Shown: positions 26,834 to 36,557, counted from the first letter of the stretch. The stretch: DNA of 64,000 bases from Nocardioides sp. S5 (GCF_017310035.1 NZ_CP022296.1:2108001-2172000); one strand, 5' to 3'. Made by a program: numbers and translations. Notes: generated from the sequence alone by a model not told the origin.

Positions 26834-27628
26834 TCAGAAGTCAGCCGGCTGGCAGCTCGGGCACCAGTACGCCGCCCGCTCCCGGCCCGGTTCGCCGAGC
26901 ATCTCGACCCGGATCGGGGTCTCGCAGCGCCGGCAGGGCGAGGTGTCGCGGCGGTAGACCCACATCCGCTCCCGCGGGCGCAGGTCGCCCGTGGTGGTCT
27001 GGATCGCGCGCTCCTTGTTGACCTCGAGCATCTGCTTGGCGCGCCGCACCAGGCGGGGCAGGTCGCCCACGAGGTGCAGCGGCGTCGCCGGGTGGATGCC
27101 GCTGGTGAAGCACAGCTCGGCCATGTACATGTTGCCGACGCCGGCGAGGTTGCGTTGGTCGAGCAGGGCCTGGCCGACCGGGCGGGCGGGCTCGGCGCGG
27201 AGGTTGTGCAGGGCGCGCTCCTCGTCCCAGTCGGGGCCGAGGAGGTCGGGGCCGAGGTGGGCGACCAGGGCGGCCTCGTCCTGGCGCGGCACGATCTCGA
27301 CGATGCCGAGGGAGAAGCCCACGGCCTTGCGGGTCTGGATGCCGAGCACGACGCGCACCTGCTCGGCGGGACGGCGCCACTTCTCGCCCTCGGGGTAGAC
27401 GTGCCAGGAGCCCTCCATCTTGAGGTGCGTGTGGAGCGTCCAGGCGCGGTCCGCGTCGATGCGGGTGAGCAGGTGCTTGCCGCGCGACAGGGTGCGGATC
27501 ACGGTGCCGCCGGTGAGGTCCCAGGTGGCGTAGCCCGGCACCCGGAAGTCGGAGATCGTCAGCCGGTGGCCGGTGAGGGCGCGGTCGAGCTTGGCGGCAG
27601 CGCGCCAGACGGTGTCACCCTCAGGCAC
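26834..27628 (-). CDS. Fpg/Nei-family DNA glycosylase
   Basis: A 264-residue bifunctional DNA glycosylase/AP lyase of the formamidopyrimidine-DNA glycosylase / endonuclease VIII family. The N-terminus PEGDTVWRAAAKLDRAL provides the catalytic Pro2 and Glu3; the start GDT rather than ELP is the Nei-like form. A helix-two-turn-helix region with GVGNMYMAELCF lies near residue 160, and a C-terminal zinc finger has CRRC and CPSC. It removes oxidised bases. Its start overlaps the end of lhr by eight bases, so the two form a repair operon, an arrangement also seen in Streptomyces. Confidence 0.95.
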   Translation of the reverse strand: MPEGDTVWRAAAKLDRALTGHRLTISDFRVPGYATWDLTGGTVIRTLSRGKHLLTRIDADRAWTLHTHLKMEGSWHVYPEGEKWRRPAEQVRVVLGIQTRKAVGFSLGIVEIVPRQDEAALVAHLGPDLLGPDWDEERALHNLRAEPARPVGQALLDQRNLAGVGNMYMAELCFTSGIHPATPLHLVGDLPRLVRRAKQMLEVNKERAIQTTTGDLRPRERMWVYRRDTSPCRRCETPIRVEMLGEPGRERAAYWCPSCQPADF

Positions 27629-30600
27629 GCAGTCTCAACCCCTTCGGCGTCGCGATGAACCCGGCCGCTGACAGTGCCACACGGATCGGCGTCTCGCCAC
27701 CGTTTCCGATCAGCGCCTGCCCGTCGACCTTCTCGACGGTGAGCTTGCCGAGCGCTCCACGGCGGGCGGCGTCGGCCAGTGCGGCCATCGCGGGGGTGAG
27801 CACGTCGGGGTCGTCGCTCCACGTCAGCAGGGTGCGCCCGCCGCGCTCGACGTAGACGGTCAGGTCGCCGTCGACGGTCACCACCAGGGCGCCGGCCTTG
27901 CGTCCGGGACGATGTCCGGCGCGGTCGGGGTCGAGCGGCTCGGGCCAGGGGAGCGCGGCTCCGAAGACGTTGGCCGGGTCGGTCGCGGCGAGCGCCACCA
28001 CTGCGGGCTTGGCGCCACCGGTGGCGCTGGCGCGCTCGGCGAAGGTGCGCAGCCGGTCGATCGCGCCGGCGCTGCCGAACTGGGCGGCTCCGAGGCCCTC
28101 GATGAAGTAGCCGCGGCGACAGCGTCCGGTGTCCTCGAAGGCGCTGAGCACCTTGTAGACGCCGGCGAAGCCGCCGGCGACGCGCTCGCTGACCACCGCG
28201 CCACGGGTGACGACGCCGTGGCGCTCGAGGAGGTGCTCGGCGCGGGCCTTGGCCCGGCGGGTGGGGTCGGTGTCGCGCTCGGGCAGCAGCGCCCACCGCC
28301 CGGCGGTCTCGGGCGGCCCGGTGCGCGCAGGCATCCGACCGCCCGTGGTGCGCCCCAGCCTCGGTGGCGTACGCCGGGTGCGGTGCGAGGGCGTCCCGGT
28401 GCGGACCAGCGCCCGCAGCGGGGTGAGGGTGTCGTTGGTGACCAGTCCGCGCCAGACCAGCTCCCACAGGGCGGTGGAGAGCTCGGCGTCGCTGGTGGAG
28501 CCGACGCGGTCGGCGAGCTGCCGGAAGAACCACGCGCCTCCACCGTCGAGCAGGTCGAGCACCGCGCGCTGCACGCCGGTCGGCTCGTCGCCCTCGAGCT
28601 CGGGGAGGGTGAGGTGGGCCTGGTCGGCGAGGTGGAGGCTGACCCAGCCGTCGCTGCCCGGGAGGGGGGCGTGGCCGGTCCAGATGACCTCACCGGAGGC
28701 GGTGAGCTCGTCGAGCATGGAGGGCTCGTAGTCGCGGACGCGCGCGGCGAGCACCAGCGGCTCGAGGGCGCTGGCGGGCACCGGGCAGCCGGCGAGCTGG
28801 TCGATGGCCGCCACGACCCCGTCCACGCCCCGCAGGGACCCTCCTACGCGTTGCCACGCGGGCAGGAAGCGGGCGACCGCGTCGTGGGCGACCGGCTCGA
28901 TCTCCTGGCGCAGCCGGGCGAGCGAACGCCGGCGCAGCTTGCGCAGCACCTCGGCGTCGCACCACTCGGTGCCGGAGCCGGAGGGGCGGAACTCGCCGTC
29001 GAGGACCCGGCCGCGGTGGCCCAGGCGCTGGAGGGTCTGGCGGGCGACGGCCTCGCCGAGGCCGAGCCGGGTGGCGACCTCGGCGGTGGTGAAGGGGCCG
29101 TGGCTGCGGGCGTAGCGCGACACGAGGTCGCCGAGCGGGTCCTCGGGCAGCTGGAGGAAGGCGTCGGGGGTGCCGACCGGGACCGGCACGCCGAGCCCGT
29201 CGCGCAGGCGACCGATGTCCTCGATGGCGGTCCAGCGGTCGTCGCCGGCCATCCGGACCTGCACGACACGGCGTACGTCGGCCAGCGAGGCCATCCAGCC
29301 CTCGACGTCGGCCCCCTCGACCGAGCGGACGCGGATCTCCTCGGTCGACAGCGGACCGACGAGGCGCAGCAGGTCGGCGACGGCCTCGGCGTCGCGGGCG
29401 CGGCGGTCGTCGGCGAGCCACTGGAGCTCGGACTCCACCTCGGCGAGCACCTCGGGGTCGAGCAGCTCGCGCAGCTCGGCGCGGCCGAGGAGCTCGGCGA
29501 GCAGGCCCTGGTCGAGCGACAGCGCGGCGGCGCGGCGCTCGGCGATGGGGGAGTCGCCTTCGTAGACGAACTGCGCGACGTAGCCGAAGAGCAGGCTGCG
29601 GGCGAAGGGGCTCGGCGAGGTGGTGGCGACGTCGACGACGGTCACCTCGCGTCGCTGCACCCGGCCGAGCAGGGCGACGAGGGCGGGCAGGTCGTAGACG
29701 TCCTGGAGGCACTCGCGCACGGCCTCGAGGACGATCGGGAAGGCGGGGTACTTCGAGGCGACCTCGAGGAGCTGGGCGCTGCGCTGGCGCTGCTGCCACA
29801 GCGGGCTGCGGCGTCCGGGGTCGCGGCGCGGCAGCAGGAGGGCACGGGCGGCGCACTCACGGAAGCGGCTGGCGAAGAGCGCGGACCCGCCGACCTCCTG
29901 GGTGACGAGCTGCTCGATCTCCTCGGGCTCGAAGACGATCACCTCGCCGGTGGGCGGCTCGGCGTCGGTGTCGGGGATGCGGATCACGATGCCGTCGTCG
30001 GAGGCCACGGCCTGCCCGTCGACGTCGTAGCGCTCGCGCAGGCGGGCGTTGATGGCCAGCGCCCACGGGGCGTGGACGGGCGTGCCGTAGGGGGAGTGGA
30101 CGACGAGTCGCCAGTCGCCGAGCTCGTCGCGGAAGCGCTCGACGAGGACCTGGGTGTCGTGGGGGACCACCTGGGTGGCCTCGCGCTGCTCGCCGAGGTA
30201 GGTGACGAGATTGGTGGCGGCGTTGAGGTCGAGACCGCGCTCGCGCACGCTGGCGATCGCCTTCGCGGCCGGCAGGGCGGCGAGCTCGCGGGTGAAGGCG
30301 CCGACGGCCGCACCGAGCTCGGCGGGCCGGCCGAGGGCGTCGCCCTTCCAGAAGGGCAGGCGGCCGGGGATGCCGGGGGCGGGGGTCACGAGCACGCGGT
30401 CGTGGGTGATGTCCTCGATGCGCCAGCTCGTCGCGCCGAGGGCGAAGATGTCGCCGACGCGCGACTCGTAGACCATCTCCTCGTCGAGCTCGCCGACGCG
30501 GCTGGCCTTCTCCCCGACGAGGAAGACACCGAAGAGGCCGCGGTCGGGGATGGTGCCGCCGCTGGTGACCGCGAGGCGTTGGGCGCCGGGCCGGCCGCTG

Positions 30601-32159
30601 AGGGTGCCGGTGACGCGGTCCCAGACGATGCGCGGCCGCAGCTCGGCGAACTCGTCGCTGGGGTAGCGGCCGCTGAGCAGGTCGAGGGTGGCGTCGAAGG
30701 CGGAGCGGGGGAGCTGCGAGTAGGACGCGGCGCGGGTCATGAGGGCGTACATCTCGTCGACGTCCCACTCGTCCATCGCCAGCATCGCCACGACCTGCTG
30801 GGCGAGCACGTCGAGGGGGTTGGTGGGCACCGAGAGCTTCTCGATGGCGCCGCTGCGCATCCGCTCGACCGACACGGCCGTCTGGGCGAGGTCGCCGCGG
30901 TGCTTGGGGAAGAGGACGCCGCGGCTGACCTCGCCGACCTGGTGGCCGGCGCGGCCGACGCGCTGGAGCGCGCTCGCGACGCTGGGCGGCGACTCGATCT
31001 GGACGACCAGGTCGACCGAGCCCATGTCGATGCCGAGCTCGAGGCTGCTGGTGGCGACCACGCAGGGCAGGCGCCCGCGCTTGAGGTCGTCCTCGATGAC
31101 CGCGCGCTGCTCCTTGGAGACCGAGCCGTGGTGGGCCTTGGCGATGATCGTGCCGGCGCCGCTGCTCTGGCCGGACTGGGCCATCACCTGGGCCGGCGGC
31201 CCCGTCGGCCCGTCATCCGCGTCGTCGTCGCCGTCGCGGCCCTCGGCCCGCTCGGTGGCGATCTCGTTGAGCCGGGCGGTGAGGCGCTCGGCGAGGCGCC
31301 GCGAGTTGGCGAAGACGATGGTCGAGCGGTGCTGCTCGACGAGGTCGACGACGTGCTCCTCGACGTGGGGCCAGATGCTGGTGGCGCGACCGGGGTCCTC
31401 GGAGTCCTCGTCGTAGTCGCCGGGCATCGTCATGTCCTCGACGGGCACCACGACGCGGAGGTCCCACTCCTTGGTGCTGGGCGGGGAGACGATCTCGACC
31501 GGCTGGGTGCCGCCGAGGAATCGTGCGACCTCGTCGAGCGGGCGGACGGTGGCGCTGAGCCCGATGCGCTGGGCGGGCTTGTCGAGCAGGCCGTCGAGGC
31601 GCTCGAGGCTGATGCCGAGGTGGGCGCCGCGCTTGGTGCCGGCGACGGCGTGGACCTCGTCGATGATGATCGTGTCGACGCCGCGCAGCGTCTCGCGCGC
31701 CTGGCTGGTGAGCATCAGGAAGAGCGACTCGGGCGTCGTGATGAGGATGTCGGGCGGGGTGGTGCCGAGCCTGCGGCGGTCGGCGGGGCTGGTGTCACCG
31801 GACCGCAGCCCGACCGTCACCTCGGGGACTGCCGTCTCGAGCCGCTCGGCGGTGTTGCGGATGCCCGTCAGGGGGGCGCGGAGGTTGCGCTCGACGTCGA
31901 CACCGAGCGCCTTGAGGGGGGAGATGTAGAGCACGCGGGTGCGCCGCGACTTGTCGTCGGGACGCTCGGTGCTGAGCAGCCGGTCGATGGCGTGCAGGAA
32001 GGCGCTCAGCGTCTTGCCGCTGCCGGTGGGCGCGACCACGAGCGCGTGGTGTCCCTCGGCGATGCTCGACCACGCACCCTCCTGTGCCGGCGTCGGCCCC
32101 GCGAACGACGCCTCGAACCACGCCCGCGTGGGCGCGCTGAAGCGGTCGAGGGCGGTCAT
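27621..32159 (-). CDS. lhr: Lhr-type large ATP-dependent helicase
   Basis: A 1512-residue superfamily 2 helicase, the size of full-length Lhr. Motif I APTGSGKTLSAF lies near residue 45, the DExH box DEVHAV near 165, motif III LSATVRP near 205 and helicase motif VI QRVGRAGHQ near 405. The winged-helix and beta-barrel parts of Lhr-Core extend to about 870; the C-terminal half is the Lhr-CTD, which in mycobacteria holds a uracil DNA glycosylase-like activity. Mycobacterial Lhr is a 3'-5' DNA helicase tied to mitomycin-C damage response. The ATG at 32159 is chosen because it begins the conserved region; the frame is open 75 bases upstream. It shares an operon with the glycosylase. Confidence 0.95.
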   Translation of the reverse strand: MTALDRFSAPTRAWFEASFAGPTPAQEGAWSSIAEGHHALVVAPTGSGKTLSAFLHAIDRLLSTERPDDKSRRTRVLYISPLKALGVDVERNLRAPLTGIRNTAERLETAVPEVTVGLRSGDTSPADRRRLGTTPPDILITTPESLFLMLTSQARETLRGVDTIIIDEVHAVAGTKRGAHLGISLERLDGLLDKPAQRIGLSATVRPLDEVARFLGGTQPVEIVSPPSTKEWDLRVVVPVEDMTMPGDYDEDSEDPGRATSIWPHVEEHVVDLVEQHRSTIVFANSRRLAERLTARLNEIATERAEGRDGDDDADDGPTGPPAQVMAQSGQSSGAGTIIAKAHHGSVSKEQRAVIEDDLKRGRLPCVVATSSLELGIDMGSVDLVVQIESPPSVASALQRVGRAGHQVGEVSRGVLFPKHRGDLAQTAVSVERMRSGAIEKLSVPTNPLDVLAQQVVAMLAMDEWDVDEMYALMTRAASYSQLPRSAFDATLDLLSGRYPSDEFAELRPRIVWDRVTGTLSGRPGAQRLAVTSGGTIPDRGLFGVFLVGEKASRVGELDEEMVYESRVGDIFALGATSWRIEDITHDRVLVTPAPGIPGRLPFWKGDALGRPAELGAAVGAFTRELAALPAAKAIASVRERGLDLNAATNLVTYLGEQREATQVVPHDTQVLVERFRDELGDWRLVVHSPYGTPVHAPWALAINARLRERYDVDGQAVASDDGIVIRIPDTDAEPPTGEVIVFEPEEIEQLVTQEVGGSALFASRFRECAARALLLPRRDPGRRSPLWQQRQRSAQLLEVASKYPAFPIVLEAVRECLQDVYDLPALVALLGRVQRREVTVVDVATTSPSPFARSLLFGYVAQFVYEGDSPIAERRAAALSLDQGLLAELLGRAELRELLDPEVLAEVESELQWLADDRRARDAEAVADLLRLVGPLSTEEIRVRSVEGADVEGWMASLADVRRVVQVRMAGDDRWTAIEDIGRLRDGLGVPVPVGTPDAFLQLPEDPLGDLVSRYARSHGPFTTAEVATRLGLGEAVARQTLQRLGHRGRVLDGEFRPSGSGTEWCDAEVLRKLRRRSLARLRQEIEPVAHDAVARFLPAWQRVGGSLRGVDGVVAAIDQLAGCPVPASALEPLVLAARVRDYEPSMLDELTASGEVIWTGHAPLPGSDGWVSLHLADQAHLTLPELEGDEPTGVQRAVLDLLDGGGAWFFRQLADRVGSTSDAELSTALWELVWRGLVTNDTLTPLRALVRTGTPSHRTRRTPPRLGRTTGGRMPARTGPPETAGRWALLPERDTDPTRRAKARAEHLLERHGVVTRGAVVSERVAGGFAGVYKVLSAFEDTGRCRRGYFIEGLGAAQFGSAGAIDRLRTFAERASATGGAKPAVVALAATDPANVFGAALPWPEPLDPDRAGHRPGRKAGALVVTVDGDLTVYVERGGRTLLTWSDDPDVLTPAMAALADAARRGALGKLTVEKVDGQALIGNGGETPIRVALSAAGFIATPKGLRLRA

Positions 32160-32294
32160 GCGTTGCAGTCTGGCACTGGGGTACGACACCCGCCCCGCCC
32201 CCAGGGCTGGACCGGTGGGGAGGGCACTCTCCAATTTGGGTCAATCCCACGTCGCTGCAGCCTTCTCGACGACGCCGTTGGGCAAGGTCTGTCC

Positions 32295-32513
32295 ATGACG
32301 GCGCTGGCGGGCGAGGAGCGGATGGCGGTGCTCTGCGCGCTCGCGGACGCCGCGGACGCCTTCGCCGTCCGCGCCCACGAGCAGGAGGTGCTGCGGGACC
32401 GCGCACGTCCCGGGACGATGGTCCACCACCACCACGCGCACTCCGCCACGCTCTGGCGCTCGGCGGAGGGCAGCCTGCGGGCGCGGATCGGTGAGCTGGG
32501 GCTCGGGTCCTAG
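32295..32513 (+). CDS. small hypothetical protein with His cluster
   Basis: A 72-residue frame, MTALAGEERMAVLCALADAA then DAFAVRAHEQ, with a central MVHHHHAHSATL. It looks helical and has GC-rich third positions like its neighbours, so it is probably coding. It is divergent from lhr across 135 bases. Its stop codon overlaps the stop codon of the convergent response regulator by two bases. No family is recognised. Confidence 0.6.
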   Translation: MTALAGEERMAVLCALADAADAFAVRAHEQEVLRDRARPGTMVHHHHAHSATLWRSAEGSLRARIGELGLGS

Positions 32514-33166
32514 TCCCTGAGTCGCCCGGTCTCGTAGCCCCACATCGCGACCTCCACCCGGTTGCGGGCGCCGAGCTTGGTCATGAGGCTGCCGATGTGG
32601 GTCTTCACCGTGCTGAGGCTGATGTGCAGCTCGGCGGCGATCTCCGCGTTCGTACGCCCTCGCGCGAGGGTGAGCAGCACCTGCTCCTCGCGCTCGGTGA
32701 GGGGGTCGATGGGCTGGGCGGGAGGAGCTGTGCGGCCGGTGCGCGCGAACGTCGACAGCAGCCGGCGCGTGATGCTGGGCGAGATGAGCGAGTCACCCCG
32801 GACGGCCGCCCGGATCGCCTCGCCGAGCAGCTCGGGGCCGGCGTCCTTCAGCAGGAAGCCGGTGGCCCCGGCCGCGAGCGCACCGTGGACGTACTCGTCG
32901 AGGTCGAAGGTGGTGATCACGACGACCGCGACGGGGTCCGCGACGCCCGGCCCGGCCAGCACGCGGGTCGCCTCGACGCCGTCGAGCAGGGGCATCCGGA
33001 TGTCCATCAGGCACACGTCGGGACGCAGCTCGCGGGCCAGCCGCACCGCCTCCTGCCCGTCGTGTGCCTCTCCCACGACCTCGATGCCGTCCAGGGTGCC
33101 CAGGATCAACCGCAGCCCGGTGCGCACGAGGTCCTGGTCGTCGGCGACCAGCACCCGGATGCTCAT
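32510..33166 (-). CDS. NarL/LuxR-family response regulator
   Basis: A 218-residue two-component response regulator. The receiver domain has VLVADDQDLVRTGL with the acidic pocket, the phosphoacceptor Asp in DVCLMDIRMP near residue 54, TTF near 85 and LLKDAG near 106. The LuxR-type HTH (LTEREEQVLLTLARGRTNAE) lies at about 153-210. Its start overlaps the end of the sensor kinase gene by four bases, so they are coupled. The divergent ABC exporter is a likely target, by analogy with antibiotic- or envelope-stress systems of this layout. Confidence 0.95.
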   Translation of the reverse strand: MSIRVLVADDQDLVRTGLRLILGTLDGIEVVGEAHDGQEAVRLARELRPDVCLMDIRMPLLDGVEATRVLAGPGVADPVAVVVITTFDLDEYVHGALAAGATGFLLKDAGPELLGEAIRAAVRGDSLISPSITRRLLSTFARTGRTAPPAQPIDPLTEREEQVLLTLARGRTNAEIAAELHISLSTVKTHIGSLMTKLGARNRVEVAMWGYETGRLRD

Positions 33167-34302
33167 GCCGGCACCTGGCGGGGCAGCGTCGCGGTGACGG
33201 CCCAGCCGCGGCCGGGGGAGGGGCCCACCTGGCAGGTGCCGCCCAGGAGCAGCGCCCGCTCGACCATCCCGGTGATGCCGAACCCCGCTCCGGGCGCGGC
33301 CGGAGCCGGCTCTCCGTCGTCGCGGACGACGAGGCTGACCGCCGACCGGTCGCCCGCGACGCGTACGTCGACCAGGGTGGCGTTGCGCGCATGGCGCAGC
33401 GCGTTGGTGACCGCCTCCTGGGCGATCCGGTAGACAGCGGCGTCGATCGCCGTCGGGAGGGCGGCGAGGTCACCCGAGACCCCGACCTCCACCCGCGGCC
33501 CCGCAGGCGACGCGCCGGCCAGCCGCTCGAGGTCGGCCACGCCGGGCTGGGGGGCGTAGTCGGCGGGCGACTCGTTGCGCAGCACGCGGACCATCGCCCG
33601 CATCTCGGCGAGCGTGCGCGATGCCTCCACCTCGATGACCTCCAGCGCCTCGAGCGGCGCCGAGGGGCTGGTGGCCGCGAGTGCGCGTCCGGCCTGGGCG
33701 TGGACGGCGATGGCGGAGACGTGGTGGGCCACCGTGTCGTGGAGCTCGCGCGCCAGCAGGACCCGCTCCTCCGACTTCACCTGCTCCAGCCTGCGCTTCC
33801 GGGCGTTGTCCTGGGAGCGCACGGCCCAGCCCAGGGCGAAGGCGGCCATCAGGACGCCGATCCCGCCGATCGCGTCGCCCACCCCGCTCCAGCTGACGAC
33901 GAGGCTCAGCACGGCGGGGACCGCGATGACGGCCAGTCCCGCCACCGCCTCCCGTCCTGACCCCCACCGGACGAGCGCGTAGGGCAGCAGCAGGAGATAG
34001 ACCATCGTGTAGATGTCGAGCGTCTGCGCGCCGGACGCGAGCACACCGAGGTCGACGACCGTGATCGCACCGAAGGCGGCCGCGACCACGGCGAGCGGGT
34101 GCGTACGCCGCCACAGCAGCAGCGGGGCCAGTCCCACGGCCAGCGCCACCGACAGCCCCGGCAGCGGCAGGTCGTCGCGCAGCGACCACTCCAGCAGCGC
34201 CAGGACCGTCACGAGCCCGAGGAGCGCCCAGTCGCGCCAGACCCGCGCCGGCGGGGGCGAGGGCCGGGGCTCCTCCAGCAGGGACCGCAGTGGGTTGCTC
34301 AC
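33163..34302 (-). CDS. two-component sensor histidine kinase (HisKA_3 type)
   Basis: A 379-residue membrane kinase. The N-terminal half holds about five membrane helices with short loops (residues 25-165), so it probably senses signals within or at the membrane. The HisKA_3 dimerisation motif ARELHDTVAHHVSAIAVHA near residue 185 carries the phosphorylated His. The HATPase domain follows (AQEAVTNALRHA, DDGEP, GAGFGITGMVERA). It phosphorylates the coupled response regulator. There are 108 bases between its start and that of the divergent ABC ATPase gene. Confidence 0.95.
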   Translation of the reverse strand: MSNPLRSLLEEPRPSPPPARVWRDWALLGLVTVLALLEWSLRDDLPLPGLSVALAVGLAPLLLWRRTHPLAVVAAAFGAITVVDLGVLASGAQTLDIYTMVYLLLLPYALVRWGSGREAVAGLAVIAVPAVLSLVVSWSGVGDAIGGIGVLMAAFALGWAVRSQDNARKRRLEQVKSEERVLLARELHDTVAHHVSAIAVHAQAGRALAATSPSAPLEALEVIEVEASRTLAEMRAMVRVLRNESPADYAPQPGVADLERLAGASPAGPRVEVGVSGDLAALPTAIDAAVYRIAQEAVTNALRHARNATLVDVRVAGDRSAVSLVVRDDGEPAPAAPGAGFGITGMVERALLLGGTCQVGPSPGRGWAVTATLPRQVPA

Positions 34303-34410
34303 CTCCCCAGCCTAGGGACGCAGCGGCGTCCAGGGGGCCGTACTTTCGGCCAGTGCAGGACCGGCCGTCGAGCCGATACGCCCCCGGTCCGGGGCCGCGA
34401 TGGTGGATGC

Positions 34411-35310
34411 ATGATCACAGTTGAGTCCCTGACCCGGAGGTACGGCGGGTTCACCGCCGTCGACGACGTCTCCTTCACCGCCCGGCCCGGCCGCGTCACC
34501 GGCTTCCTCGGTCCGAACGGAGCCGGCAAGTCCACCACGATGCGCGTCATGGTCGGTCTGACCGCCCCGACGTCCGGCGCGGCCAGGATCGACGGCGTAC
34601 GTTTCGCCGACCTGCCGAACCCCGGTCTGGAGGTCGGCGTCCTCCTGGACGCCTCGGCCCAGCACGCCGGCCGCACCGGACGCGAGATCCTCACCATCGC
34701 CGCCGACACGATGGGCCTGCCGCGCACCCGGGTGGACGAGATGATCGAGCTGGTCAGCCTGACCCCCACCGAGTCGAAGCGTCGCGTGCGCAACTACTCC
34801 CTCGGGATGCGCCAGCGCCTCGGCATCGCCACCGCGCTGCTCGGCGATCCGCGGGTGCTGATCCTCGACGAGCCCGCCAATGGGCTCGACCCGGCAGGGA
34901 TCCGGTGGATGCGGGACCTGCTGACGGACTTCGCCACCCGCGGCGGCACGGTGCTGCTGTCGTCGCACCTGCTCCACGAGATCGAGGTCATCGCCGACGA
35001 CCTGGTCGTCATCGGCAACGGCAGGATCGTCGCGTCCGGCACCAAGGAGGAGCTCCTCGCGGCCGCCGGGACGCTGGCCCGTTCGACCTCACCGCGCGAC
35101 CTCGCCCACGCGCTCGAGCGGGCCGGGATCCCCAGCACGCTCGCCGGGGACGGATCCGTACGCACCGACGCCGATCCCGCCCGGGTCGGATCGGTCGCCC
35201 TGGCCGCCGGCATCGCCCTCACCGAGCTGCGGTCCGCCGAGGGTGCCGGGCTCGAGGACATGTTCCTGTCACTCACTGCCGACACCCAGCGCGAAGGAGT
35301 CGCGGCATGA
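34411..35310 (+). CDS. ABC exporter ATP-binding protein
   Basis: A 299-residue ATPase of the drug/bacteriocin-exporter (BcrA/NatA-like) class. Walker A GPNGAGKSTTM lies near residue 37, the Q-loop region near 82, the signature YSLGMRQRLGIATALLG near 129, Walker B VLILDEPANGLDP near 150 and the H-loop SSHLLHE near 185. It energises the permease encoded directly downstream with a four-base overlap (ATGA). Divergent transcription from a two-component system suggests control by that regulator. Confidence 0.95.
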   Translation: MITVESLTRRYGGFTAVDDVSFTARPGRVTGFLGPNGAGKSTTMRVMVGLTAPTSGAARIDGVRFADLPNPGLEVGVLLDASAQHAGRTGREILTIAADTMGLPRTRVDEMIELVSLTPTESKRRVRNYSLGMRQRLGIATALLGDPRVLILDEPANGLDPAGIRWMRDLLTDFATRGGTVLLSSHLLHEIEVIADDLVVIGNGRIVASGTKEELLAAAGTLARSTSPRDLAHALERAGIPSTLAGDGSVRTDADPARVGSVALAAGIALTELRSAEGAGLEDMFLSLTADTQREGVAA

Positions 35311-36113
35311 CCGCCACGATCGTCCCGGTGGCCACCACCACCTCGGCCCGTCGGACCGCCCGCCCCATCCCTCTCGCCCGACTCGTGTCGGTCGAGCTGC
35401 GCAAGATGTTCGACACCCGCTCGGGGTTCTGGATGCTGGTCAGCATCGGGATCCTGACGCCCATCTCGGCCGGTTCGGTCGTCGTCTTCGCGCCCGACAA
35501 CGAGGTCACCTACGAGAGCTTCACGAGGGCGACCGGGTTCCCGCTGTCGGTGATCCTGCCGATGATCGCGATCCTGGCCGTGACGAGCGAGTGGAGCCAG
35601 CGCAGCGGGCTCACGACCTTCACGCTGGTGCCGCACCGCGGACGGGTGATCGGTGCCAAGGCGATCGCGACCCTCCTGGTGGGTCTCGGCTCCGTGGCCC
35701 TTGCCTTCGCGGTGGGCGCGCTCGGCAACGTGGTCGGGTCCGCACTCGCCGGCGTCGACACCGTGTGGGACATCTCGATGTCCATGGCTCCGCAAATGGT
35801 GCTCTTCAACCTGATCGGCATGGCCATCGGCTTCACCCTCGGTGTCGTGCTGCGCAGCTCCGCGCCCGCGATCGTGGCCTACTTCGTCGTCTCGCTGGTC
35901 CTTCCGGGGCTCCTCGTCCTCCTGGCCCAGGTGCGCCCGTGGTTCGCAGACCTGCAGTCGTGGATCGACTGGAACGAGACGCAGGTCGCGCTCCTCGAGG
36001 GCGCCATGGACACCGGCGAGGAGTGGGCGATGCTCGGCTCGACCACCATGATCTGGATCGTTGTCCCGCTCGTGGTCGGGCTGCTGTCGCTGCGCCGCTC
36101 CGAGGTGAAGTAG
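35307..36113 (+). CDS. ABC-2 type exporter permease
   Basis: A 268-residue membrane protein with about six helices, beginning with a cytoplasmic N-terminus and ELRKMFDTRSGFWML, the usual opening of ABC-2 permeases. The segment TSEWSQRSGLTTFTLVPHRG between helices 2 and 3 is also common to BcrB/NatB-like permeases. It forms a transporter with the ATPase encoded upstream. The substrate cannot be named. A strong terminator follows at 36132. Confidence 0.9.
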   Translation: MTATIVPVATTTSARRTARPIPLARLVSVELRKMFDTRSGFWMLVSIGILTPISAGSVVVFAPDNEVTYESFTRATGFPLSVILPMIAILAVTSEWSQRSGLTTFTLVPHRGRVIGAKAIATLLVGLGSVALAFAVGALGNVVGSALAGVDTVWDISMSMAPQMVLFNLIGMAIGFTLGVVLRSSAPAIVAYFVVSLVLPGLLVLLAQVRPWFADLQSWIDWNETQVALLEGAMDTGEEWAMLGSTTMIWIVVPLVVGLLSLRRSEVK

Positions 36114-36131
36114 CCAGGCAGACACCGAGAG

Positions 36132-36173
36132 AGGCGGTGCCCGGAGCTCGAGACTGAGCTCCGGGCACCGCCT
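36132..36173. terminator. strong stem-loop terminator after the ABC exporter
   Basis: A perfect 18-base-pair stem (36132-36149 with 36156-36173) closes on a 6-base loop GAGACT. It marks the end of the exporter operon and the left border of the accessory island. Confidence 0.85.
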
Positions 36174-36557
36174 GCTCGTGGTGGTTGGGGATGGCGCGCG
36201 ACGTCACCTGTTACGACGGGCGCCGGCGGGGGAGACCTCGGGCCTCACCGCTACGACGCCGCCTGCTGGCGTCGGTTCTCCGACGGACTTCGTGGTTGGC
36301 CATGAGTTCCTCAGTCCGCCCAGAATGGGCGCATACCTGTGAACCCCGCCACGCGCCTACATGTCCCTTGTCCTGTGCCCGGTCTGATCGGCACGGGCGG
36401 GCGAACCTTGGCAGTGCTTCCAGGCGGCGGCAGGTTCTGTACACGTGGCGTTTCGAGCGTGCTTCGGAGCTCGCAGACTGATGCTGTGCGACCACGCGTC
36501 GGCCCGCCCCCGCCAAGATCCTTCCTGAGCGGAGTGCCGATTGAGTAGGTTGCGCAG
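36174..36557. other. non-coding stretch at the island's left border
   Basis: No convincing gene. It contains a hairpin GACGCC-GCCTGCT-GGCGTC at 36255-36273, which is one copy of the island's repeated motif, and CGTCGG-TTCT-CCGACG beside it. Base composition falls toward the ATPase gene. No tRNA was recognised. Confidence 0.5.
36256..36271 (+). repeat. island repeat motif, copy 1
   Basis: ACGCCGCCTGCTGGCG matches the reference motif CCGCCGCCTGCCGGCG at 14 of 16 positions and is intergenic. Confidence 0.5.

Noticed and set aside
27912..32294. A frame of more than 1400 codons on the plus strand opposite lhr
   Set aside because: Antisense reading of lhr with low-complexity composition. Only its last 72 codons, beyond lhr, are kept as a separate small gene.
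36174..36557. Possible tRNA or attachment site at the island's left border
   Set aside because: No cloverleaf or TTCRANT-type T-loop sequence was recognised and no matching direct repeat was found at the right side.
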